A stretch of DNA of 14,979 nucleotides from DATGMB01 sp035293845 (GCA_035293845.1 DATGMB010000269.1:1-14979), one strand, 5' to 3'; shown: positions 7,616 to 14,089, counted from the first letter of the stretch. Numbers and translations: made by a program. The notes: generated from the letters alone by a model not told the origin.

Positions 7616-7671
7616 TATGGGCCCCTGCGGGGGCAACCCCCGGCCGGGCCGAATTTCGCTGAGGTGCATGG

Positions 7672-8289
7672 TTGCCGAAACTGATCCGAATCAAAGAACC
7701 CATACCGGTGGAGGGCAAGGGAAAGCGCGCCAGCCACATCTACCGCGCCGCCGCGGAGATCATGTGCGAGAAGGGCTACGAAGCCACCTCGATGAATGAC
7801 ATCGCGGAAGCCGCCGGCCTCACCAAGGCGGGCATCTATCACTACATCCGCGGCAAAGAGGAGTTGCTGTTCGAGATCATGAATTACGCGATGGACGCCG
7901 TCGATACCGGCGTGGTGGCGCCGGCCCGGGAGGCAGCAGACGCCGAGCAGCGCCTGCGCATCATTGTCGAGCGCCACACGCGCAGCGTGCTCGAGGGCGT
8001 CGGCGCGCTCACGATCGTGCTGGAGGAAACCACCGCCCTGACGCCGGCCCATCGCCGCGCGATCACCGCCCGCAAGCGCGCCTACTTCGAGTTCATCCGC
8101 AACACGCTCGAATGCCTCGCGGCCGAGGGCAAGCTCCGTCCGGTCGATCCGACCGTGGCCGCCTTCAGCCTCCTCGGCATGATCCTGTGGATCTCGCGCT
8201 GGTACCGCCGCGACGGCCGCATCGCCGCGGACCAGGCCCTTCGGGATTACGTGGAGATCGGGATGAACGCGGTGCTGCGCAGATCGTAA
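7672..8289 (+). CDS. TetR/AcrR-family transcriptional regulator
   Basis: A 205-residue protein with a TetR N-terminal helix-turn-helix at about residues 21-67. It shows IYRAAAEIMCEKGYEATSM, then DIAEAAGLTKAGIYHYIRGK, then EELLFEIM, which matches the family signature closely. The C-terminal ligand-binding half is helical, with WISRWYRRDGR near the end as often seen in TetR proteins that respond to acyl or aromatic ligands; the inducer is unknown. The start is a TTG at 7672. An in-frame stop at 7660-7662 rules out anything further upstream, GAGGTG at 7661-7666 is well spaced for it, and the nearby ATG at 7668 is in another frame. Its divergent position suggests it controls the TonB-dependent receptor and itself. 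Confidence 0.92.
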   Translation: MPKLIRIKEPIPVEGKGKRASHIYRAAAEIMCEKGYEATSMNDIAEAAGLTKAGIYHYIRGKEELLFEIMNYAMDAVDTGVVAPAREAADAEQRLRIIVERHTRSVLEGVGALTIVLEETTALTPAHRRAITARKRAYFEFIRNTLECLAAEGKLRPVDPTVAAFSLLGMILWISRWYRRDGRIAADQALRDYVEIGMNAVLRRS

Positions 8290-8462
8290 ACCTGGGGATG
8301 CCTTTCACGGTTGCGGCCGGGATCTCAAGCCCGCCAACCGGCTCCTCGACAGCGGCGGCGCCCCGAAAAACGCGGGACTTCGGCGTGCGCAAGTACTGCA
8401 TCTAGCCCCCGCGGGCGCGACCGCGACCTCGCAACCGAAGCACTCCGGCTAGAACGGGTTAG

Positions 8463-9215
8463 TCACTTAGTGGCAACGTGGTTACTGTAAGCGGGGATCT
8501 CTTTCACCGGCTCCTGCGCCCTTCGCAGCGCCTGCCACCAGATGTACAGCCAGCCAATGTTAGACATCACAGCCAACAAGTCCGCCGATGCCCAAACAGG
8601 ATACCACCAGATGCGGAGCGCGATGCTCCGCAGTGCGTCACAAATCGCATCGCCCGCGAAATTGATACCGAACCCCCCCGCGAGCAGCAGCAGGGTGTGG
8701 TCCCTCTCAGGTGACGCCAGGAGCAGCGCCCACAACACCAGATCCAGAACTGTCGCGCAGAAGGTGACATCGCGCGTCAAGGGGGTCATCCACTGCACAA
8801 CCTGTACATGGGAGTTGTAATGAATCGCGAAGGAGACGAGTACGAAGAGCGGGACCCCCGCCATCAAAACCCTGCGGATCAGGTGCCGGGCAGTTATCTT
8901 GGCGCTCGCCTTGTAAATCAGGTTGGCCACGGTCACAAGCGTCAGCGGATAGTAAATCCCTTGAGAAACGGCATGCAGCACCTGGTACCATTGACCCGTC
9001 TCTGGAACGGCCTGGCGGCCGCGATGAAACGCAACCGAAGTCGGCACCTGCGCCACGGCCGTCAGAAGTACCACCACGGTGCAAGCAAAAACCAATGGAT
9101 AACGTCGCACCCCGGCGCGCAATGCGGCCGAAATGACAAGGACGATGAGGGGAAACCAAACCAGATAATTGACGATCTGGAGCCAATAATCGGCCGTCCG
9201 CATCCAGTGTTCCAT
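8463..9215 (-). CDS. Seven-helix integral membrane protein of unknown function
   Basis: A 250-residue protein with about seven hydrophobic segments at roughly residues 12-33, 39-63, 76-101, 112-133, 150-167, 173-195 and 202-229. Aromatic residues cluster at the helix ends (QWYQVLH, RIWWYPVW, GWLYIWWQAL). Basic residues after helix 1 (RAGVRR), after helix 3 and at the C-terminus suggest these faces are cytoplasmic by the positive-inside rule, which places the N-terminus outside. No catalytic, transporter or histidine-kinase motif is visible and I do not recognise a named family. A second possible start, MRTADYW, lies 12 bp inside. The gene follows the repeat-peptide gene on the same strand with an 85-bp gap, so co-transcription is possible. 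TetR lies convergent to it across a 173-bp spacer (8290-8462) in which I see nothing beyond a short CACTTAGTG palindrome. Confidence 0.75.
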   Translation of the reverse strand: MEHWMRTADYWLQIVNYLVWFPLIVLVISAALRAGVRRYPLVFACTVVVLLTAVAQVPTSVAFHRGRQAVPETGQWYQVLHAVSQGIYYPLTLVTVANLIYKASAKITARHLIRRVLMAGVPLFVLVSFAIHYNSHVQVVQWMTPLTRDVTFCATVLDLVLWALLLASPERDHTLLLLAGGFGINFAGDAICDALRSIALRIWWYPVWASADLLAVMSNIGWLYIWWQALRRAQEPVKEIPAYSNHVATK

Positions 9216-9300
9216 GGAGACCTTATTCTAGCGTCAAGAACACCCATTGTGAAAGACCGGACGGAAGCTGCGACTCGCTGCTGAGCGAGCTTCGAAGCGG

Positions 9301-9648
9301 TTAGACGAGAGCGACCGAGAGGCCGAACGGATCAGGCGGGAAGTTCGGGTCCGTTGCCATCGCCAGCGAGCTGCTGCCGCTTGGGCCGCTGCTGCTGCCG
9401 AACGGATCAGGCGGGAAATTCGGGTCCGTTGCCATCGCCAGCGAGCTGCTGCCGCTTGGGCCGCTGCTGCTGCCGAACGGGTCAGGCGGGAAGTTCGGGT
9501 CCGTCGCCATCGCACTCTTCGGCAAATCCACAAAGCTTCCCGGCGCAGTGGCCGTCTTCCCATACGCGGCGTTCAAGCCCACCGCCAGAGCGAATGCCAG
9601 CACAATAGCGGCAAAAACGAATTTGTTTTCAAGAGCTTTGCGAATCAT
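9301..9648 (-). CDS. Small exported repeat protein (MATDPNFPPDPFG units)
   Basis: A 115-residue protein starts at the ATG whose upstream GAGAGG is well spaced. Residues 1-30 form a signal peptide or anchor (MIRKALENKFVFAAIVLAFA, then LAVGLNAAYG). After a short spacer, the 13-residue motif MATDPNFPPDPFG occurs three times (residues 47-59, 72-84, 97-109). The copies are separated by the flexible linker SSSGPSGSSSLA, and the last copy ends in GLSVALV. Nothing else is present, so the mature product would be three identical Pro/Asp/Phe-rich knots joined by Gly/Ser linkers. I recall other acidobacterial small exported proteins with repeated Pro-rich motifs, but cannot name a family. A precursor cut into peptides, an adhesive or a surface-exposed spacer are all possible. 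It precedes the seven-helix membrane protein gene. Confidence 0.7.
   Translation of the reverse strand: MIRKALENKFVFAAIVLAFALAVGLNAAYGKTATAPGSFVDLPKSAMATDPNFPPDPFGSSSGPSGSSSLAMATDPNFPPDPFGSSSGPSGSSSLAMATDPNFPPDPFGLSVALV
9323..9513 (-). repeat. 75-bp coding tandem repeat, two full copies and one partial
   Basis: Copies span 9323-9397 and 9398-9472, with a partial third at 9473-9513. The two full copies differ at a single base (AAGTTC against AAATTC in the plus-strand reading). The third has at least two substitutions even within its 41 bp. Because the repeat keeps the frame, each expansion adds exactly 25 residues. Near identity at silent positions points to recent duplication or gene conversion. 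Confidence 0.95.
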
Positions 9649-9727
9649 AAACGTGCCTCTCTCCTTGGTGCGCCTGTGGCGCAGTGAACTCCTAGTGCCT
9701 TTCAGTGTGGGAGGGTACACTTTCCCC

Positions 9728-9754
9728 CTTATAGATATCAGGTGAATCCCTGAT
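9728..9754 (-). promoter_or_regulatory. Palindrome and -10-like box upstream of the repeat-protein gene
   Basis: ATCAGG-TGAATC-CCTGAT (9737-9754) is an exact inverted repeat. On the minus strand it lies directly upstream of TATAAG (9733-9728), with no recognisable -35 box at the right distance. The surrounding 9720-9815 segment is AT-rich compared with the rest of the window and includes a run of seven A (T on the gene strand). An activator binding the palindrome in place of a -35 contact is a reasonable guess. Confidence 0.35.
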
Positions 9755-9816
9755 CTGGGTAACAAAAAAAGTTCTATTTAGTGATGTTTTGTACTCGGAA
9801 CGTTTGTACCAAGCAT

Positions 9817-10665
9817 CTACCGGAGGGGGACCGGGGTGCGGCGCTGCTCGGCGGGGTAGTCCAGGCGCATATCGGCCGTCACCTCGTCCAGCATCTCCAT
9901 GGTTGCCGTGCGCGTTTCCATGGCGAAGCAGGTGAGCAGCAGGTTGTCGCAGATCGCATTGATCAGCCGGGGGATGCCCTGCGACCGGAACGTGATTTCC
10001 TCTATGATTTCCCGGGAGATAAACGTCTGATTCGGAACGCCCGCGCGGGCCATGCGCGAGTCGATATACGCCGCCGCGTCGTGGACATCGAAGCCGCGGA
10101 GCACGCACCGCAGCGCGATGCGCTGCTTGAGCTGCCGGTATTCGGGGCGCTCCAGCTTCTCATCGAGCTCCTGCTGGCCGGCCAGGATGATCTGCAGCAG
10201 CTTGCCGCGCCGGTTTTCGAGATTGCCGAGCAGGCGGATCTCCTCCAGCACATCCCACTCCAGGTTATGCGCCTCGTCGACGATCAGAACCGTGGTTCGG
10301 CCCGAAGCCGCCCGTTCGAGCAGCAGGCTGTTGAGGGCGAGCAGGACCTCGGTCTTCGAAAGCCGGTTGCACCGGAGATCCAGGTCATACGCCAGCATCT
10401 CGAAGAACTGCTCGACCGTCAGGCGTGAATTGAACAGCGACGCGAAGGCGATATGCTGCGCGTGCAGGAAATCGCGCAGGCATTCGAGCATGGTGGTCTT
10501 GCCGGTTCCGACCTCGCCCGTGAGCACGATAAAACCCTTGCGGCTCTGCACACCGTAGATCAGGTTGGCCAGCGCTTCTTCGTGTTGCAGGCTCCGGAAC
10601 AGAAAGCTCGGGTCCGGGCTCATATTAAACGGGTTTTGCGTGAAACCGAAGAAAGCGTTGTACAT
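9817..10665 (-). CDS. ExeA / PEP-CTERM-associated AAA ATPase
   Basis: A 282-residue AAA+ ATPase beginning MYNAFFGFTQNPFNMSPDPS, the hallmark start of the ExeA/GspA group that includes the ATPase of exosortase (PEP-CTERM) loci. Walker A is GEVGTGKTT (50-58), Walker B is TVLIVDEAHNL (125-135), sensor 1 is in IILAGQQ (159-165), and an Arg-rich segment LKQRIALRC (179-187) follows. There is no C-terminal peptidoglycan-binding extension, so this is the short form. The frame is open to 10713. Start 10665 is chosen by family similarity, since no good Shine-Dalgarno is seen there; ATG 10701 (adding 12 residues) is the alternative. In related systems the ATPase helps assemble or energise export machinery. 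Here it follows infC, 92 bp away, and a PEP-CTERM substrate lies 3 kb off, so a link to that pathway is only suggestive. Confidence 0.85.
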   Translation of the reverse strand: MYNAFFGFTQNPFNMSPDPSFLFRSLQHEEALANLIYGVQSRKGFIVLTGEVGTGKTTMLECLRDFLHAQHIAFASLFNSRLTVEQFFEMLAYDLDLRCNRLSKTEVLLALNSLLLERAASGRTTVLIVDEAHNLEWDVLEEIRLLGNLENRRGKLLQIILAGQQELDEKLERPEYRQLKQRIALRCVLRGFDVHDAAAYIDSRMARAGVPNQTFISREIIEEITFRSQGIPRLINAICDNLLLTCFAMETRTATMEMLDEVTADMRLDYPAEQRRTPVPLR

Positions 10666-10757
10666 ACCGGGAGGGAGCAGGACTCCACGCAATCTTATCA
10701 TGCGGCCCGGCAAACAACCTGCCGGCCAGTACTGGTATTGATCGAGAGGGCCGCGGT

Positions 10758-11363
10758 TTAGGCCGGAGGCTGTGGTTTCTCAGCCCTCTCCGGCTTCTCG
10801 GCCGGCGGGCGGGCCGCTGCGGCGGCCTTGGTCGGGCTGATCAGGATATGGGCGTTGCGGCCTTCCATGCGCGGCTGGCCTTCCACACTGCCGTAGCTGG
10901 CCAGATCGGCGGCGAAACGCATCAGCAGCTTCTTGCCGAGATCCGCATGCGCGATTTCCCGTCCGCGGAACTGCACCACGGCCTTGACCCGATTGCCTTC
11001 CTGCAGGAAGCGGATGGCGTGATTCTTCTTGAAATCGTAATCGTGCTCATCCGTGTTGGGCCGGAATTTCAGCTCTTTCACCTGTACAACGTGCTGCTTT
11101 TTCTTGGCCTCGTGCTGCTTCTTCTTCTGCTCGTACTGGTAATGGCCGAAATCCACAGCCTTGGCGACCGGCGGGACGGCGGTCGGCGCCACCAGCACCA
11201 GATCGAGCCCCAGCTCCTGCGCCTTGCGCAAGGCCGCGGAGGTGGGCATGATCTCGGTGGTGCCGTCCGGAAAGACCGCGCGGACTTCGCGCGCGCGGAT
11301 CGACTCATTCACATTCTCTCTGCGATTCTGCCTGCGAGGAGGAAAGTTTCTACCTGGATACAT
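10758..11363 (-). CDS. infC: Translation initiation factor IF-3
   Basis: A 201-residue protein with both IF-3 domains. The N-domain begins VNESIRAREVRAVFPDG and runs through LDLVLVAPTAVPPVAKAVDFGHYQYEQKKK. The linker is highly basic. The C-domain holds the signature VQVKELKFRPNTDEHDYDFK, then RFLQEGNRVKAVVQFRGREI and a closing GRNAHILISPTK. A 23-residue Ala/Pro/Glu/Lys tail (ending EKPQPPA) extends past the usual end. IF-3 binds the 30S subunit and enforces start-codon choice. The start at 11363 is an ordinary ATG, not the rare AUU of many infC genes; a stop lies two codons upstream and no Shine-Dalgarno is seen. The usual downstream partners rpmI and rplT are absent, and an ATPase gene follows instead. 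Confidence 0.97.
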   Translation of the reverse strand: MYPGRNFPPRRQNRRENVNESIRAREVRAVFPDGTTEIMPTSAALRKAQELGLDLVLVAPTAVPPVAKAVDFGHYQYEQKKKQHEAKKKQHVVQVKELKFRPNTDEHDYDFKKNHAIRFLQEGNRVKAVVQFRGREIAHADLGKKLLMRFAADLASYGSVEGQPRMEGRNAHILISPTKAAAAARPPAEKPERAEKPQPPA

Positions 11364-11401
11364 TGGTTAAGCGGAATGCGGGACGTTGGGACAAACGGTA
11401 T

Positions 11402-11439
11402 CGGGCGAGTGGCCCGTCGGGATTCCCGGGCTGGGAATC
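11402..11439 (-). promoter_or_regulatory. Two adjacent hairpins in the infC leader
   Basis: GATTCCC-GGGCT-GGGAATC (11421-11439) and CGGGC-GAGTG-GCCCG (11402-11416) are both exact inverted repeats with 5-nt loops, 4 bp apart. They sit within the approximately 120-nt untranslated leader expected from the promoter at 11489-11517. infC leaders in several phyla carry structured elements that regulate expression, so an RNA role is plausible. The opposite strand could use them as DNA sites instead. Confidence 0.45.
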
Positions 11440-11488
11440 GAAATGGTGGTGTGGACGCAAGACAAGCGAATAATAATTCAGTTTCCAG

Positions 11489-11517
11489 TGTACACCCAAA
11501 TGGACCAAAAATGTCAA
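11489..11517 (-). promoter_or_regulatory. infC: infC promoter
   Basis: On the minus strand, TTGACA (11517-11512) is followed after 17 bp by TGTACA (11494-11489). The overlapping TACACT at 19 bp spacing is an alternative -10. The segment 11465-11517 is AT-rich against its surroundings. It starts 28 bp from the divergent ATG at 11545, so control regions of the two units must overlap. Confidence 0.5.
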
Positions 11518-11544
11518 GCCGGGCGTGATAGACTTGGCGGCATT

Positions 11545-12144
11545 ATGAAACCGGCACTGCTCCTTCTGGCGCTTGCCGCCGCGCTCGTGCCCCCGCTCGC
11601 CGCCGCCGACGAGTTCACCGTTTATGAGCTGCTCGCGCCCGCCACCCATTCCTTCGACATCATCTACGACGTGACACAGGCGCGCCAGGGCGCCGCCTAT
11701 TTCTTCAATCCGATTCGCCCCGGCTCGGTCGCGGCCAACGAGCGGGTGGTCGACCGCGCCACCGGCCGGCCGCTCGAATGGCAGATCGTGGACGGCCGCG
11801 CCGCCAAAGCCGAGGGTCAGGCGGGCAGCCGCACCGCCGACGATGCCCAGTTCCTGCGCGTCAAGCTGCTGCATCCGGTCGCCAAAGGGGCGGAAGCGCG
11901 CATCCGCATCTACAAGACCTACACCGACCCGCCTTCGTACTACCAAACCGCCGATGGCTTCGTCTTCGATCGCCCGCTCGGAATCAAGCGCAACATCGTG
12001 GTCCTGCCGCCCGGCTACGAACTGGTCGGCTCGGCTTCGCCCGGCATCGTCTCCACGGACCCGGACGGCCGCGTGCGCATCAGTTTCCTGAACGACCGCG
12101 ACGACCAGCTCCCGGTGCGGATTACAGGAAGGAAGCTGAAATGA
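11545..12144 (+). CDS. Exported protein of unknown function, paralogue 1
   Basis: A 199-residue protein with a strong signal peptide (MKPALLLLALAAALVPPLAA, then ADEF). The mature part is predicted to be beta-rich. It aligns along its whole length with the product of the next gene. Shared positions include LLxPATHxF, RxGxAxxxxxxRxGS, TGxPL, ARIRI/VRIRV followed by a YTD motif, RPLGI/RPLNF, LPPGYEL/LPAGWML, and a closing DPDGRVRISFLNDRDDQLPV. Start 11545 is chosen over the long open frame from 11386 because it gives the signal peptide; upstream there is only a weak GGCGG. No enzyme motif is visible and no named family is recognised. It begins a three-gene unit in which all stops overlap the next start. 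Confidence 0.75.
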   Translation: MKPALLLLALAAALVPPLAAADEFTVYELLAPATHSFDIIYDVTQARQGAAYFFNPIRPGSVAANERVVDRATGRPLEWQIVDGRAAKAEGQAGSRTADDAQFLRVKLLHPVAKGAEARIRIYKTYTDPPSYYQTADGFVFDRPLGIKRNIVVLPPGYELVGSASPGIVSTDPDGRVRISFLNDRDDQLPVRITGRKLK

Positions 12145-12752
12145 AACGCCTGATCTGGCTCGCTCCGCTGCTGCTCGCCGCGCAGTTCCACCGCGCCGAA
12201 CAGGACCGCGAAATCCGCTACTGGCTGCTCGATCCGGCCACGCACCAGTTCCGCATCTCCCACGACTTCACCGTCACGCGCAAAGGCCAGGCCTCGGTGC
12301 ACAGCTTTGTCCGCGCGGGCAGCACGGTGGCGCCGGACTCCAAAATGTACAACCTGGATACCGGCGAGCCGCTCCCCACGCACCTGGTGCGCGGCAGGGA
12401 TGTAAACGCGCTCGGCTACTACCCCACACCGGCCGATCCGGAGTCCGCCGTCGTGCAGGGCGATCTGCCGCGGCCCGTCGGCGAAGGCGAATCCGTGCGG
12501 ATACGGGTCGAAGAAACCTACACCGATGCCGCCGGTTACACGCTGCAGAACGGCGAACTGGTCTGGACCAGAACCCTCGGCCGGCCGCTGAATTTCGTCA
12601 CACTTCCCGCAGGCTGGATGCTCGCCAGCGTCAACACGCCCGCCGTGATCTCGCTCGATGCCGGCGGGCGCGTGATACTGCGCTTCACCAATCCGCGGAA
12701 TGACGAACTGGCCGTCACCATCCGGGCGAGAAAGAGACCCGGCCGCGAATGA
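12141..12752 (+). CDS. Exported protein of unknown function, paralogue 2
   Basis: A 203-residue protein with a signal peptide (MKRLIWLAPLLLAAQFHRAE) and the same fold signature as its upstream neighbour: YWLLDPATHQFRISHDFTVT near the N-terminus, then VRAGST, VRIRVEETYTDAAGY, RTLGRPLNFVTLPAGWML, and DAGGRVILRFTNPRNDELAVT near the end. Its ATG overlaps the previous stop (12141-12144), and AGGAAGGAAG just upstream is a strong ribosome-binding site. The two proteins are clearly homologous but well diverged, which fits an old tandem duplication with separate roles, for instance the two halves of a heterodimer. Function is unknown. Confidence 0.75.
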   Translation: MKRLIWLAPLLLAAQFHRAEQDREIRYWLLDPATHQFRISHDFTVTRKGQASVHSFVRAGSTVAPDSKMYNLDTGEPLPTHLVRGRDVNALGYYPTPADPESAVVQGDLPRPVGEGESVRIRVEETYTDAAGYTLQNGELVWTRTLGRPLNFVTLPAGWMLASVNTPAVISLDAGGRVILRFTNPRNDELAVTIRARKRPGRE

Positions 12753-13483
12753 AGCGCCTGCTGCCGCTCCTGCTCCCGGCGCTCCTTTCCGCCCAGACGA
12801 TCGCCCTCCGCGCCGGCCGGCTGATCGATCCCGACTTCGGCTCCGCGGCCAACGACCAGATCATCCTGGTGGAGCATGGGCGCATCCTGACCCTCGGCCC
12901 GAATCTGCAGGTCGCGGTGCCGGCCCGCGCCGAAGCGATCGATTTGTCCCGATATTCCGTCCTCCCCGGATTGGTCGCTGCCCACAGCCGTCTGGCGCCC
13001 GATTCCGCCGCCCTCCGCGCCATGCTCGCCGCGGGCTTCACCGTCGTCCACGGCGAGGGCGATGGAGGCGCCGCCCTTGCCGCCGGTGAACAGGTCGGAC
13101 GCGCCGGGACCCAGGGCCCGGCCTTCATCGCAGGTGCATGCCGTGGGGATGCCGGGCCGTACACCGCCGGTTATATCCGGAACGCTTACGCCTACAAGGT
13201 GAAACTAGCATTCGCCATGCCGTCCGGAGACCGCATTCCCGGCGACTTTCTTGAGGCGTGGAAGGCCGCCGGTATCCCGGCGCCGGAAATCCTGCGCGTC
13301 ATCACCATCAACGGCTACGAAGCCTGCAACCTGCTCGATCGCCGCGGCCTCATCAAGCCGGGCTTCCCCGCCGATCTGATCGCCGTCGAAGGCAACCCGC
13401 TCGAAGACATCGACGCGCTGCGCCGCGTGCGGTTCGTCATGAAAGATGGCGCGGTGTTCGAGCGCGATGACGCGGTCCGGTAG
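12749..13483 (+). CDS. Degenerate amidohydrolase-family protein, probably not catalytic
   Basis: A 244-residue protein with signal peptide (MKRLLPLLLPALLSAQT). The ends of an imidazolonepropionase/prolidase-type amidohydrolase are present: RAGRLIDPDFGSAANDQIIL near the start and GLIKPGFPADLIAVEGNPLEDI, then VRFVMKDGAVFE, at the end. The core is missing or altered. The metal-binding PGLIDxHxHL motif reads PGLVAAHSRL (73-82), losing the second His and the Asp. The segment with the later metal-binding His residues is absent, and the usual GTDA Asp motif is replaced by FAMPSGD. Family members are normally around 400 residues or more, so about 150 are gone, yet the frame is intact and coupled (ATGA) to its neighbour. 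A retained non-enzymatic role or early decay are the options. Confidence 0.75.
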   Translation: MKRLLPLLLPALLSAQTIALRAGRLIDPDFGSAANDQIILVEHGRILTLGPNLQVAVPARAEAIDLSRYSVLPGLVAAHSRLAPDSAALRAMLAAGFTVVHGEGDGGAALAAGEQVGRAGTQGPAFIAGACRGDAGPYTAGYIRNAYAYKVKLAFAMPSGDRIPGDFLEAWKAAGIPAPEILRVITINGYEACNLLDRRGLIKPGFPADLIAVEGNPLEDIDALRRVRFVMKDGAVFERDDAVR

Positions 13484-14066
13484 CGCGATCACGGCCGCGG
13501 ATAGAGAACGCGACACCGATGAGGCCCGTGGCAAAGAGGAGAATTGTGTCAGGCTCGGGCACGGGCGAAGGCGCCGGTGCATACGTGTATGTGACGGCGC
13601 CGCTCAGCCGGCCCGTGAAGTCGTTACATCCGGAAGGAGTGGGCGCCGAACCGCGACAGGCAGTAAACGGAGTCGCCGTCAGGTGCACCGTTCCCGCGGT
13701 TTCGAAGTCGGTCCAGCCGGTGATGGGCACCGCGAACGTGCCGGATTCGGTCTGCTCCGCCCGTCCCATCATCGTTGGGAACGTAATGGTGTCCAGCAGC
13801 GCGCCGCCATCGAAAATCTGAATTCGGCTGGATATGGCGTCTCCCTGCACGAGAACAGCGGACGCCGCGAACGAAAAATCAATCGCGTTCAGGGTCCCCA
13901 GCGTGGGACTGAATCCCTGAACGGGCAAGTCGAGATGGTTGCCGGTCAGAAAATCGATTCCGGCCAGGCTGTAATTGTATTGGATCGCCGCCGTGGATAC
14001 GGAGGCCGGCAATGCCCCCACCGACGCGGCGAGACAGATCAGTAAACGGAAATTGGCTATCTTCAT
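13437..14066 (-). CDS. PEP-CTERM sorting-domain exported protein
   Basis: A 209-residue protein starting MKIANFRLLICLAASVGALP, a signal peptide ending near STAA, with GAGGG well placed upstream. The body is a beta-rich domain with IDFSFAASAVLVQGD, GGALLDTITFP, GTFAVPITGWTDF, and one Cys pair (Cys137, Cys147). The end is a sorting signal: PSPVPEPDT (167-174), a hydrophobic helix ILLFATGLIGVAFSI, then an Arg-rich tail. In exosortase systems this tail is recognised at the membrane and removed, sending the protein to the cell surface or matrix. About 20 residues follow the first Arg, longer than the few usually seen, and the last 47 bp overlap the convergent amidohydrolase gene. The extension may come from a shifted or lost stop codon. 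Confidence 0.88.
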   Translation of the reverse strand: MKIANFRLLICLAASVGALPASVSTAAIQYNYSLAGIDFLTGNHLDLPVQGFSPTLGTLNAIDFSFAASAVLVQGDAISSRIQIFDGGALLDTITFPTMMGRAEQTESGTFAVPITGWTDFETAGTVHLTATPFTACRGSAPTPSGCNDFTGRLSGAVTYTYAPAPSPVPEPDTILLFATGLIGVAFSIRGRDRATGPRHRARTPRHLS

Positions 14067-14089
14067 TTGGCCCTCGACCGGGAAGCGGC

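Noticed and set aside
7668..7799. ATG at 7668 as a start in the TetR region
   Set aside because: It is in a different frame from the TetR domain and leads to an Arg/Gly-rich sequence; the TTG at 7672 is in the correct frame with a well-spaced GAGGTG.
8290..8462. Small ORFs and possible hairpins between TetR and the membrane protein
   Set aside because: The frames are short, with no start signal or similarity, and the GC-rich pairings are weak and lack a T tract.
9323..9513. CRISPR-like array
   Set aside because: The 75-bp units are directly abutting without variable spacers, lie inside an intact reading frame and are not palindromic; there are no cas genes.
9765..9780. Run of seven A/T as a terminator for the ATPase gene
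   Set aside because: No stable GC hairpin precedes the T run on the minus strand; only a weak GTAC pairing is seen.
9781..10428. 215-residue plus-strand ORF opposite the AAA ATPase
   Set aside because: The minus strand has exact Walker A and B motifs; this frame is its complement and has no domain.
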